A stretch of DNA of 64,000 bases from Microbacterium thalli. Its GTDB lineage: Bacteria > Actinomycetota > Actinomycetes > Actinomycetales > Microbacteriaceae. The DNA is taken from the NCBI RefSeq assembly GCF_028737325.1, contig NZ_JAQZCH010000002.1, forward strand, positions 558,001-622,000. The letters are read 5' to 3'. Positions 9,372-17,034 of the stretch are shown piece by piece; positions within the stretch are counted from its first letter, which is position 1; every line of letters starts with the position of its first letter. The notes under the pieces were generated by a model. That model was not told the DNA's origin, ran no database searches, and saw nothing but the letters and a program-made list of their open reading frames with translations. Position numbers and translations under genes: made by a program.

Positions 9372-10823
9372 TCAGTCCCGCGAGACGAACCCCTGGTCGA
9401 GGATGCGGGCGACCACGCGCTCGGCAGCGTGACCGTCGTCGCGCCCGTTGAACCGTCGACGCCAGTCGTCGTACCGGTCGGCGAACGCCCCCGGGTCGGC
9501 GCCGAGCGCCGCGACGAGCTCGTCCTGGGTGCGGGCGAGCGGGCCGGGCGCGCGCTCGGCCAGGTCGAAGTAGAACCCGCGCAGCTCGCCCCGATAGCGC
9601 TCGAGGTCGGGCGCGAAGAAGTACATCGGCTTGCCCGTCACCGAGTAGTCGAACATCACCGAGGAGTAGTCGGTGATGAGCGCGTCGGAGGCGAGCTGGA
9701 GGGCGGCGAGGTCGGGGTGCGCGGTGACGTCGATCACCCGCGCGCCGCGCGCGTCCGCTCCGGGCAGCAGCGTGCGGGAGTGCCCGCGCACGAGCACGAC
9801 GGCGCCGGTCTGTTCGGCGAGAGCCGCGAGGTCGAGGAAGTCGACGATCGTCTCACGGTCGTCGCGCCAGGTGGGCGCGTACAGCAGCACCCGGTCGTCC
9901 CCGTCGATGCCGAGCGCCGAGCGCATTGCCGCCCGGTCGCCCGTGTGCAGCTCGTCGGTCCGCGGGTAGCCCTCGACCCAGAGCGGGCGGCGCAGGAACG
10001 CGTAGGCCTTGCGCAGCACGCGCGCGCCGTAGGGGTTCTGCGCGAGGAGCACGTTCCACCGCCGGCTCTCGCGGATGACGGCGAGAGCGCGTCGCGGGTC
10101 GAAGCCCGGCCGGTGCAGCGCCAGTCGCTTCAACGGAGTGCCGTGCCACGTCTGGAGCACGACCTGTCCCGGGCGGCGAACGAATCGCCGTCGCAGCCAG
10201 TCGTTGACCACCAGCAGCCGCGCGGCACCGCGCGCCCGCCACCATTCCGGGCTCCCTTCCACCACGGCCACCGCCCCGTCGGGCACCGGAACCGAGAGGT
10301 CGACGACGCTCCAGTAACGCGTCACCCCGGGAGCGACCCGCGCGAGCTCACGGTCGATCGCGCGGGGGTTGTCCCCCGAGCTGCGCCCGTAGAAGCTCTC
10401 GAAGAAGACCGCGTTCTCGAGGACGTCGCGGCGTGCGGCGTAGCGCTGTTCGAGCGCGATCTGCCCTTCGCTCGCAGTCAGGGCCGGGTCCACGGGCGGA
10501 CCGATCACGATGCGCCGGCCGTCCCAGCCCGCGCGCAGGGTGCCGAGTACGACGGCCGGCTGCGGCCCTGGCGCCGCCTGCTCGTCGAGCGGGCGACCGT
10601 CGACGACGATCGTGTAGGCGCCGGACGGCAGGGGCAGCTCGGGACCGTTCCAACGCGACGCATGCAGGACCACCCGCGCCTCCCAGCCGTCGGACACCCG
10701 CGAGGCAGCCGCGGCGGCACGCGCGCGCGCACCCGCCACCTCGACCGCCTCGGGCGCCGGACCGTCCGCCGCGACGACCAGTACCGGGTCGCCGTCGGCG
10801 AGCTCGAATCGCAGGCGCATCAT
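9372..10823 (-). CDS. CDP-glycerol glycerophosphotransferase family protein
   Basis: A 483-residue TagF-like enzyme with the complete catalytic signature: QTWHGTPLKRL, VLLYAPTWRDDR and TDYSSVMFDYSVTGKPM. The extra N-terminal part (about residues 1-120, beta-rich with many Ala/Val) resembles the variable domain that precedes the transferase domain in long family members. Its ATGATG start overlaps the stop of the gene at 10820 by 4 bases, so the pair is coupled. Expected role is polymerising or priming a glycerol-phosphate-type teichoic acid or a related sugar-phosphate polymer. Confidence 0.88.
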   Translation of the reverse strand: MMRLRFELADGDPVLVVAADGPAPEAVEVAGARARAAAAASRVSDGWEARVVLHASRWNGPELPLPSGAYTIVVDGRPLDEQAAPGPQPAVVLGTLRAGWDGRRIVIGPPVDPALTASEGQIALEQRYAARRDVLENAVFFESFYGRSSGDNPRAIDRELARVAPGVTRYWSVVDLSVPVPDGAVAVVEGSPEWWRARGAARLLVVNDWLRRRFVRRPGQVVLQTWHGTPLKRLALHRPGFDPRRALAVIRESRRWNVLLAQNPYGARVLRKAYAFLRRPLWVEGYPRTDELHTGDRAAMRSALGIDGDDRVLLYAPTWRDDRETIVDFLDLAALAEQTGAVVLVRGHSRTLLPGADARGARVIDVTAHPDLAALQLASDALITDYSSVMFDYSVTGKPMYFFAPDLERYRGELRGFYFDLAERAPGPLARTQDELVAALGADPGAFADRYDDWRRRFNGRDDGHAAERVVARILDQGFVSRD

Positions 10824-12067
10824 GCGGGTTCCTTCCCGGCCGCGGGAACGGCCGCGACGATCGCGTCGTGCACACGACGGGCGTTGCCGCCGTCACGCCA
10901 CGCGTGGACACGGGCGCTGAGCGCGGCCGCACGGTCTCGCCGACGCTGCGCCTCGACGGGGTCGGTGAGCACGCTCTCGAGCGATGGGATGAGTTCACGC
11001 CACGATGCGGCGGGGTCATCCCCCGCCACCGCGGAGTACGCGCCGTAGAAACCGCGCGTGAGGGCGTACAGCGTGACGTCGGGGGCGAGGAAGAGCGTGC
11101 CGAGCGGCACGAGCCCCGCGTCATACGCCAGCGAGGAGTAGTCGGTCACGAGCACGTCCAGAGCGGGCAGCAGCGGAGTCACATCGGCGACGACCGCACT
11201 GCTGAGCGAGCGGACTCGGTCATGCGCCGGCTCGGGGGCGTAGGCGCCGCCGCCGAGGGGATGCGAGCGCACGAGCAGCACGGCGTCGGCGCGCTCGAGC
11301 ACCGCGATGAGCGCCGCCCAGTCGGCGGGGCCGGGGATCGCCGGGTCGGGCGCGCCGTCACGCCAGGTCGGCGCGTACAGCACCACGCGTGCGCCGCTCA
11401 GGGGGCCGACGAGGTGCTCGAGCCGTTCGCGGGCGCCGGCGCGTGCGGCATCCCGGTCGTCCGGCGACAGCACGTCCACCCGGGGCTCCCCCAGTGCCGG
11501 CACGCGATCGTCGGGCAGGCCGAACGCGCTCTCGAGCCGTCCGCGGACGAGGTGCGATGCCGCTGGGAGCAGCGCGATCTGCCGCTGGGCGCGCCGGTAG
11601 GCGGCGGTGAGGAGGGCCCGCACGCCCGGGATGCGGCCGAGCCGGCCGGGGTCGGTGGTGACGGGCGAGTCGAGACCGATGCGCTTGAGCGGGATGCCGT
11701 GCCACAGCTGGACGATGTATGCACCGTGCACCCCGTACCGGCTGACGTCACCGAGTCCGTGCGTGACGACGACGACCCGAGCCCGGGCGGTGAGCCAGAA
11801 GCCCCGGAGCGAGTCGCGGGGCGCCGTCGGGATGCCGCGCCGGCGGGCGTCTTCGGCCTGCTGCGGGGTGGACACCAACCACACCGCACGTGCCCGCGGC
11901 GCGGCCTGCCAGACGGCGAGGGCACCGTCGGCGATGCCTACGGCGCACCCGAAGACCCAGTCGCCCCGGCTGCGCGGGATGAGCGCGGTGGCGATGCGTC
12001 CGGCCAGGTACAGCGGGATGCGCAGGAGCTTCCCCACGTTGCCCGCGCCGAACGAGAAAGACGCCAC
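10820..12067 (-). CDS. CDP-glycerol glycerophosphotransferase family protein
   Basis: A 415-residue TagF-like transferase with QLWHGIPLKRI, VVLYAPTWRDG and VTDYSSLAYDAG, ending in the LFLAPD...RGFYG donor-site region. An N-terminal amphipathic stretch (LLRIPLYLAGRIATAL) may hold it to the membrane. It is the first gene of a two-gene unit with the paralogue at 9372. The GTG at 12067 has TAGGCT 6 bases upstream, so it is probably leaderless. Both start codon and promoter fall inside the hairpin that follows htrA. Substrate unknown. Confidence 0.88.
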   Translation of the reverse strand: MASFSFGAGNVGKLLRIPLYLAGRIATALIPRSRGDWVFGCAVGIADGALAVWQAAPRARAVWLVSTPQQAEDARRRGIPTAPRDSLRGFWLTARARVVVVTHGLGDVSRYGVHGAYIVQLWHGIPLKRIGLDSPVTTDPGRLGRIPGVRALLTAAYRRAQRQIALLPAASHLVRGRLESAFGLPDDRVPALGEPRVDVLSPDDRDAARAGARERLEHLVGPLSGARVVLYAPTWRDGAPDPAIPGPADWAALIAVLERADAVLLVRSHPLGGGAYAPEPAHDRVRSLSSAVVADVTPLLPALDVLVTDYSSLAYDAGLVPLGTLFLAPDVTLYALTRGFYGAYSAVAGDDPAASWRELIPSLESVLTDPVEAQRRRDRAAALSARVHAWRDGGNARRVHDAIVAAVPAAGKEPA

Positions 12068-12093
12068 CCCGCGAGCCTATCGCGGGGTGGCGT
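12061..12093 (-). terminator. Probable terminator hairpin of htrA
   Basis: A perfect 13-base-pair inverted repeat (12061-12073 with 12081-12093) around a 7-base loop, 18 bases after the htrA stop. There is no T tract. The downstream gene starts inside the 3' arm. Confidence 0.7.
12074..12079 (-). promoter_or_regulatory. Putative -10 box of the glycerophosphotransferase operon (leaderless)
   Basis: TAGGCT on the minus strand, followed by 6 bases and the GTG at 12067. It occupies the loop of the htrA terminator hairpin. Confidence 0.55.
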
Positions 12094-12110
12094 CCGAACC
12101 GGGATGCCGC

Positions 12111-13571
12111 TTACTGCTGCAGTTCGCCGAGCGTGACGGTGGCCGTCTGCTCGCGTCCGTCGCGGATGTAGGTGATCTCGGCGTCGCTGCCGGCGGCGAG
12201 CGCTCGCACCTGAGCCGTGAGGTCGACCTGGTCGGTGATGGCGACGTCGTTGAATCGCGTCACGACATCCCCCTTCTGCAGTCCGGCCTCTGCCGCAGCG
12301 CCGCCGGGGCTGACCTCGTCGATCAGGGCACCGGCGCGGGTCGCGCCCTCGGCCGCAGCGGCGTCGCCGACGGTGGCACCGAGGAGACCGTGGCTGGCCG
12401 ATCCGTTCTCGATGATCTCGTTCGCGACGCGCTCGGCCACGGTCGACGGGATCGCGAAGCCGACGCCGATCGACCCGGCCTCGGTCGAGGTGCCACCGGC
12501 ACTGGCGATCGCGACGTTGATGCCGATGAGGCGTCCCTTGCCGTCGACCAGCGCGCCGCCGGAGTTGCCGGGGTTGATCGCCGCGTCGGTCTGGATGACC
12601 GAGATGGCGATCGACGACGTCGCTTGGCGCTGCTCCTGCTGTCCCTGCCCGAAGTCGAACTCGAAGGGTGTGCGTCCACCCGGCGATCCCTGCTCGGGCT
12701 CGGCCTCGGACTCCGGCGCCGCCGACGAGGCGATCTGGATCGACCGGTTGAGCGCGCTCACGATGCCGGTGGTCACGGTGTTCGACAATCCGAGCGGAGC
12801 GCCGACCGCGACCGTCTGGTCACCGACGTTGAGCTTGCTCGAGTCGCCGAACTCGATCGGTGTGAGGCCCGACGCGTCGGTGAGCTTGATGACCGCGAGG
12901 TCGTAGGTCGGGTCGGTGCCGACGATCGTCGCCGCGTATACGCGGCCATCGGACATCGTCACCGACAGTCGCGGGTCGCCCGTGGCGCCGTCGAGGGTCA
13001 CGACGTGGGTGTTGGTGAGGACGTAGCCGTCCTCGCTGAGGATGACGCCGGAGCCGGTGCCGCCCGAGCTGTTCGACGACGCCGAGATCGTCACGACGCT
13101 CGGCAGCACCTTCGAGGCGATGGCCGTCGTGGCGTTGACCGAATCAGGGTTGTTCACCGTGATCGACGAGGGGCCGCCGCTCTGCGATGCGGGGGCGGCG
13201 ACGAACGACGAGCCCACGGCCGCCGCCCCGCCGATGCCGGCCGCCCCGCCGACGAGGGCGGCGGCGACGAGGATCGCCGCGACCTTGCCGCCGCCGACTC
13301 TCTGCTTGTCGTGGTGTTCGGCCGTCGCGGCGGGCGAGGCGTGTCCGAAGCCGGCGCCGTACGGCTGGGTCGGCTGCGTGTGGAAGCCCGAGCCGGCTGC
13401 TGCCTCATAGCCCGGCAGCGGCGGGCGCGGCGGGATGACCGCGTCGCTGGGCGGCGTCGGTGCCGCGGCGGCCTCCGGTCGGGTCTCGGGGATCGAAGTG
13501 CGGTCGGCGGGCTGCTCGGCGGCGCTCTGCGCGTCGGGAGTGCGGTCGTCGGGGTTCTGCGGGTCGCTCAT
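12111..13571 (-). CDS. HtrA/DegP-type trypsin-like serine protease with PDZ domain
   Basis: A 486-residue envelope protease. The first 90 residues are a Pro/Ala-rich cytoplasmic tail, then one membrane helix (about 96-120), an extracytoplasmic trypsin-like domain and a C-terminal PDZ domain (about 395-480). The catalytic triad is visible: His189 in LTNTHVV, Asp224 in TYDLAVIKL and Ser337 in NPGNSGGAL. A 35-residue acidic/Gln-rich insertion (283-317) precedes the serine strand. The ATG at 13571 is chosen over the upstream TTG because AAAGGAG lies 8 bases before it. This matches mycobacterial PepD/HtrA layout; the role is envelope protein quality control. Confidence 0.93.
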   Translation of the reverse strand: MSDPQNPDDRTPDAQSAAEQPADRTSIPETRPEAAAAPTPPSDAVIPPRPPLPGYEAAAGSGFHTQPTQPYGAGFGHASPAATAEHHDKQRVGGGKVAAILVAAALVGGAAGIGGAAAVGSSFVAAPASQSGGPSSITVNNPDSVNATTAIASKVLPSVVTISASSNSSGGTGSGVILSEDGYVLTNTHVVTLDGATGDPRLSVTMSDGRVYAATIVGTDPTYDLAVIKLTDASGLTPIEFGDSSKLNVGDQTVAVGAPLGLSNTVTTGIVSALNRSIQIASSAAPESEAEPEQGSPGGRTPFEFDFGQGQQEQRQATSSIAISVIQTDAAINPGNSGGALVDGKGRLIGINVAIASAGGTSTEAGSIGVGFAIPSTVAERVANEIIENGSASHGLLGATVGDAAAAEGATRAGALIDEVSPGGAAAEAGLQKGDVVTRFNDVAITDQVDLTAQVRALAAGSDAEITYIRDGREQTATVTLGELQQ

Positions 13572-13658
13572 CGAGGTTGCTCCTTTGTCCAAGCGAGACC
13601 AGATTGCCGCGCCATGCTGTGGTTTGCCTATGGCGGGGTTGGGACCGTGCTATGCGTG

Positions 13659-13664
13659 TAGCCT
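13659..13664 (+). promoter_or_regulatory. Putative -10 box of the aminotransferase gene (leaderless)
   Basis: TAGCCT lies 7 bases before the ATG at 13672. No good -35 is visible at the usual distance. Confidence 0.5.
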
Positions 13665-13671
13665 GTGCCGG

Positions 13672-14871
13672 ATGCACGAGGTTCCCGGCGCCTGGCGTCG
13701 CGCCGCCCGCGGCGCCGGCCTGCTCACCGACGAGGGCGTACCCGTCCCGACCATCTTCGCCGAGATGAGCGCCCTGGCGGCTCGTACCGGCGCCCTGAAC
13801 CTGGGTCAGGGCTTCCCCGACGACGACCCGCCGGCCCCCGTCCTCGCGGCGGCTCACACGGCGATCGCGTCGGGGCGCAATCAGTACCCTCCGGGGCGGG
13901 GCGAGCCCGAGCTACTCGCGGCCATCGCCGACCATCAAGCCCGGTGGTACGGCATCCGACTCGATCCGGATGCGGAGATCCTGGTGACCGCCGGAGCGAC
14001 CGAGGCCCTCGCCGCCGCTGTCCTCGCCCTCGTCGACGGCCCCGATGACGAGATCGTCGTCTTCGAGCCCTACTACGACGCCTACGCCGCGCTGGCAGCG
14101 CTGTCGGGCGCGCGACTGATCACCGTGCCGCTGCGCTGGCCGGCGTTCCAGCCCGACCTCGATGAGCTGCGCGCCGCCGTGACCGACCGCACCCGCATCA
14201 TCCTGGTCAACGACCCCCACAACCCGACCGGGGCCGTGTTCGATCCCGAAGTCGGCGCGGAGATCATCCGTCTGGCCCACCGTCACGACGCGATCATCGT
14301 GACCGACGAGGTGTACGAGCACCTCACGTTCGATCGGCCCCACGTACCGCTCGCCGGTCGCGCCGGAGCCTTCGAGCGCACACTGACGATCTCGTCGGCC
14401 GGCAAGACCTTTTCCGCCACCGGATGGAAGGTCGGCTGGATCTCGGGCCCCCGCGAGCTCGTGGGGGCGGTGCTGGCCGTCAAGCAGTGGCTCACCTACG
14501 TCAACGCCGGGCCGTTCCAGCCCGCCGTGGCTGTCGGCCTGCGCCTGCCCGATGAAGCCTATGCGGCGATCACGGGGCGACTGCGAGCCGGACGCGACGC
14601 GATCGGCGCCGGGCTGCGTGCGGCCGGCTTCGACGTGTCCACCCCGTCCGGGTCGTATTTCACGGTCGCCGACGCGGCACCGCTGGGCGCGACCGACGCG
14701 GCGGAGTTCTGCCGCGAGCTGGCCGACCGCGCCGGCGTCGTGGCAATCCCGCTGACGGCCTTCGCCTCCGACGCGCACCGTCGCCACTACAGCACGCTCG
14801 TGCGCTTCGCCGCTTGCAAGCGTCCCGAGGTGCTCGCCGACGCCTCAGCCCGGCTCGCCGCCGCCTTCTGA
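13672..14871 (+). CDS. Class I/II PLP aminotransferase (DapC / glutamine-transaminase-like)
   Basis: A 399-residue fold-type I aminotransferase with TIFAEMSALA, LNLGQGFPDDDPP, NDPHNPTGAVF and the PLP lysine in SSAGKTFSATGWK. It closely resembles mycobacterial Rv0858c, annotated as N-succinyldiaminopimelate aminotransferase DapC, and also the KAT/methionine aminotransferase group, which sequence alone does not separate. The ATG at 13672 follows a TAGCCT hexamer by 7 bases, so it is probably leaderless. Its last 27 bases overlap the convergent amidase gene. Reaction class is sure; the physiological substrate is not. Confidence 0.9.
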   Translation: MHEVPGAWRRAARGAGLLTDEGVPVPTIFAEMSALAARTGALNLGQGFPDDDPPAPVLAAAHTAIASGRNQYPPGRGEPELLAAIADHQARWYGIRLDPDAEILVTAGATEALAAAVLALVDGPDDEIVVFEPYYDAYAALAALSGARLITVPLRWPAFQPDLDELRAAVTDRTRIILVNDPHNPTGAVFDPEVGAEIIRLAHRHDAIIVTDEVYEHLTFDRPHVPLAGRAGAFERTLTISSAGKTFSATGWKVGWISGPRELVGAVLAVKQWLTYVNAGPFQPAVAVGLRLPDEAYAAITGRLRAGRDAIGAGLRAAGFDVSTPSGSYFTVADAAPLGATDAAEFCRELADRAGVVAIPLTAFASDAHRRHYSTLVRFAACKRPEVLADASARLAAAF

Positions 14872-15663
14872 GCGCGGGACGACGGCGAAACGCCGGAGGC
14901 GCAGCGCCGGGTTGACCCGCCGGACGCGCTCGACCGCTTCGACCTCGAGGTGCGCGATCACGACGTCCGTCGCCGTTCCGACCGCGGCGATGTCGACTCC
15001 CTGCGGATCGATGACAGCCGAGTTGCCCACGCCGAGCGGCGGCGGATGATCGGCGGCGGCGACGTAGAGGGTGTTCTCGATCGCCCGCGCCCGGAGCAGG
15101 GTGTGCCAGTGCAGCTCCTTGAGTGGACCCCGCACCCACTGGGCGGGGACCAGCAGCGCGTGCGCACCGGTGTCGGCGAGCGTGCGCGCGACCTCCGGGA
15201 ATCGCAGGTCGTAGCAGGTCATCAGGGCGAACCGGATGCCGCCCACCTCGAAGGTCTCCGGCGGCATGATCTCCCCCGGCTCGACCCAGTCGGATTCCCG
15301 CTGACCGAAGGCGTCGTACAGGTGCAGCTTGCGATACGCCGCCGTGAGCCCCGCCGGCCCGACGGCGACGACGGTGTTGCGCACGTGCTCGCCGTCGGCA
15401 GCGGCTTCGAGCAGACCGGCGACGACGTGCACGCCGTGCTCGCCCGCCAGATCGCGCAGCGCCGACACGAACGGCCCGTCGATCGTCTGCGCGTGCTCGA
15501 CCAGCGTGCCGTCGAAGGGGTCGATGAAGTAGCTGGAGTACTCCGGGAACACGACGACATCCGCCCCGCGGTCCGCCGCTCGTGCCACGAGACGGCGGAT
15601 CTCGCCGAGGTTGGCTTCGGTGTCGGCGGCCGGGGCGAACTGTGCGACGGCGACGGCGGTCAC
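14845..15663 (-). CDS. Carbon-nitrogen hydrolase (nitrilase superfamily amidase)
   Basis: A 272-residue nitrilase-fold amidohydrolase with the full Glu-Lys-Cys triad: VVFPEYSS, AYRKLHLYD and LMTCYDLRFPE. The late WVRGPLKELHWHTLLRARAIENT is also typical. Family members include omega-amidase (Nit2), deaminated-glutathione amidase and other small-amide hydrolases. Its GTG start overlaps the stop of the DUF6328 gene (GTGA), so translation is coupled. It lies tail to tail with a glutamine-transaminase-like gene, which makes an omega-amidase role attractive but unproved. Confidence 0.9.
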   Translation of the reverse strand: MTAVAVAQFAPAADTEANLGEIRRLVARAADRGADVVVFPEYSSYFIDPFDGTLVEHAQTIDGPFVSALRDLAGEHGVHVVAGLLEAAADGEHVRNTVVAVGPAGLTAAYRKLHLYDAFGQRESDWVEPGEIMPPETFEVGGIRFALMTCYDLRFPEVARTLADTGAHALLVPAQWVRGPLKELHWHTLLRARAIENTLYVAAADHPPPLGVGNSAVIDPQGVDIAAVGTATDVVIAHLEVEAVERVRRVNPALRLRRFAVVPRSEGGGEPG

Positions 15664-16175
15664 GGCTCCTCCGTTCCCCGACGCCGGAAAACCAACGGCG
15701 AGACGATCCACAGCGCGCCGATCAGCAGCGCGAGCACAGCGCCGACGACCCACGAAGCCGCGTCGCCGACGACGACGTCGAACACGAACACCACGACCCC
15801 GACCAGCAGCAACGAGACGGTCACGAGCGCCGTGAGCAGGGCGACGTGCCCGTACGCGACGACGACGGGCTTCGCCCGGTGCCGGAACAGGGCTCGGTGC
15901 AGGGCGACGGGCGCAAGGGCGACGATGGCACTGAGGGCGGCGAGCACGACGAGCACGAGGTAGAACGCGCGCTGCATCCCGTCGAGGTCGGCGAACGCGG
16001 GCTGGAACGCGAGAGCCAGCAAGAAGCCGGTGAGGATCTGCGTGCCCGTCTGCAGGACGCGCAGCTCCTGCAGGAGCTCGTTCCAGTTGCGGTCCGCGCG
16101 CTCGTCCGCCGACTCGTCGCGGCCGTCGTCGGCGACGTCGCCCGACTTCGCGGACATCGAGGCGGCGGAGGTCAT
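15660..16175 (-). CDS. DUF6328 family membrane protein
   Basis: A 171-residue protein with a charged N terminus (about 30 residues), the family motif NWNELLQELRVLQTGTQIL, and four hydrophobic helices (about 48-66, 72-95, 106-131 and 137-160). The family is widespread in Actinobacteria and its function is unknown. A GGGAGGA ribosome binding site precedes the ATG. The stop overlaps the amidase start by 4 bases. Confidence 0.85.
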   Translation of the reverse strand: MTSAASMSAKSGDVADDGRDESADERADRNWNELLQELRVLQTGTQILTGFLLALAFQPAFADLDGMQRAFYLVLVVLAALSAIVALAPVALHRALFRHRAKPVVVAYGHVALLTALVTVSLLLVGVVVFVFDVVVGDAASWVVGAVLALLIGALWIVSPLVFRRRGTEEP

Positions 16176-16266
16176 GGCGCCATCCTCCCGCCGACAGCCG
16201 CGCGAGGCAACACGGCGGCGCAGGACGCCGACGACACGCCCGGACAGCGGGTCGGAGGGGGCTCGA

Positions 16267-16296
16267 TTGGACGACCTCCGAAACCCGTGCTAGCTT
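16267..16296 (+). promoter_or_regulatory. Promoter of initiator tRNA
   Basis: TTGGAC at 16267-16272 and TAGCTT at 16291-16296 are separated by 18 bases, and the tRNA begins 12 bases after the -10. This is one of the better consensus promoters in the window. Confidence 0.7.
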
Positions 16297-16308
16297 TATC
16301 TCTTGTGC

Positions 16309-16382
16309 CGCGGGGTGGAGCAGCTCGGTAGCTCGCTGGGCTCATAACCCAGAGGTCGCAGGTTCAAATCCTGTCCCCGCAA
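16309..16382 (+). tRNA. Initiator tRNA-fMet (CAT)
   Basis: A 74-base cloverleaf with anticodon CAT. The three G-C pairs in the anticodon stem (GGG/CCC around CTCATAA) and the unpaired C1/A72 acceptor end are initiator marks. CCA is not encoded. The adjacent hairpin ends transcription. Confidence 0.96.
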
Positions 16383-16389
16383 CAGAAAA

Positions 16390-16423
16390 GACGAAGGCCC
16401 CGCCAATCGGCGGGGCCTTCGTC
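16390..16423. terminator. Bidirectional terminator between tRNA-fMet and the MarR gene
   Basis: A 15-base-pair perfect inverted repeat with a 4-base loop, GC-rich, placed between the plus-strand tRNA and the minus-strand regulator gene that ends at 16482. Confidence 0.85.
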
Positions 16424-16481
16424 GTATGTCCGACGCCCCATCACGCCGGGGCGGTGGTGCGACCCGCGCGCATCCGGCCGT

Positions 16482-16949
16482 TCACGCGTCGACGAGAGCG
16501 TCGCCCATCTCATCCAGGAAACGGATGATCGTTCTGAGCTCGGCGTCGGTGAAGGGCTCCAGCGCGCCGCGCATGCGCGCCATGCGAGCGGAGAAGTGCC
16601 GGCGGAAGTCGGCACGGGACTCGTCGGTCAACGAGATCACGAGCGCTCGGCGATCGTTCGGGTGCGGCTCGCGCACCACGAAGCCCTCCTTCGCGAGGCG
16701 GTCGATCAGCTTCGTCGTCGAGGCGCTCGAGATACCCAGGTGCCGGGCGAGGTCGTGCGGCTTGACCAGCTCGCCCCGCTGCTCGCGGATGCTGAGCATG
16801 CGCAGCGCCGAGAGATCGGTGGCGTTCATGTCCATGTCGCCGCGCAGGCCCGTGTGCATCCGGTCCATGGCGTCGCTGAAGGCGCGCACCCCCTCGAGTG
16901 CGGCGCGCACGACACCACTTCTCTCCGTTATGGAATCCGGGACAGCCAT
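16482..16949 (-). CDS. MarR-family transcriptional regulator (probable CrtR of the carotenoid operon)
   Basis: A 155-residue MarR protein with a winged helix-turn-helix at about 60-105 (LARHLGISSASTTKLIDRL) and the wing VREPHPNDRRALVISLT. It is divergent from crtE. In Corynebacterium glutamicum a MarR-type regulator, CrtR, encoded divergently from the crt operon represses it and responds to isoprenyl pyrophosphates, so the same job is inferred here. A 15-base inverted repeat in the shared intergenic region is the candidate operator. AGAGGTGG precedes the ATG as ribosome binding site. Confidence 0.85.
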   Translation of the reverse strand: MAVPDSITERSGVVRAALEGVRAFSDAMDRMHTGLRGDMDMNATDLSALRMLSIREQRGELVKPHDLARHLGISSASTTKLIDRLAKEGFVVREPHPNDRRALVISLTDESRADFRRHFSARMARMRGALEPFTDAELRTIIRFLDEMGDALVDA

Positions 16950-16973
16950 GTGGACACCACCTCTCGGCCGCGG

Positions 16974-17002
16974 TTATCATCGGCTCAAACGCTAGTTAAG
17001 CT
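16974..17002 (+). promoter_or_regulatory. crtE operon promoter
   Basis: TTATCA (16974-16979) and TAAGCT (16997-17002) are separated by 17 bases. The predicted transcript starts near 17009, leaving a leader of about 26 bases. The -10 lies within the inverted repeat at 16991-17005. Confidence 0.5.
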
Positions 17003-17005
17003 AGC
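16991..17005. promoter_or_regulatory. Candidate MarR (CrtR) operator
   Basis: GCTAGTTAAGCTAGC is a perfect 5-base inverted repeat with a 5-base spacer, A/T-rich against a 70% GC background. It covers the predicted -10 of crtE, and the divergent regulator promoter reads through it too. Binding here would repress crtE directly. Confidence 0.6.
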
Positions 17006-17034
17006 AAAAAGGCTGGCCGAATGGCAGACCCTGG

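Noticed and set aside
12038..12067. Alternative start of the glycerophosphotransferase at 12037
   Set aside because: It has no ribosome binding site, whereas the GTG at 12067 has a -10 box at the leaderless spacing; kept as a minor possibility.
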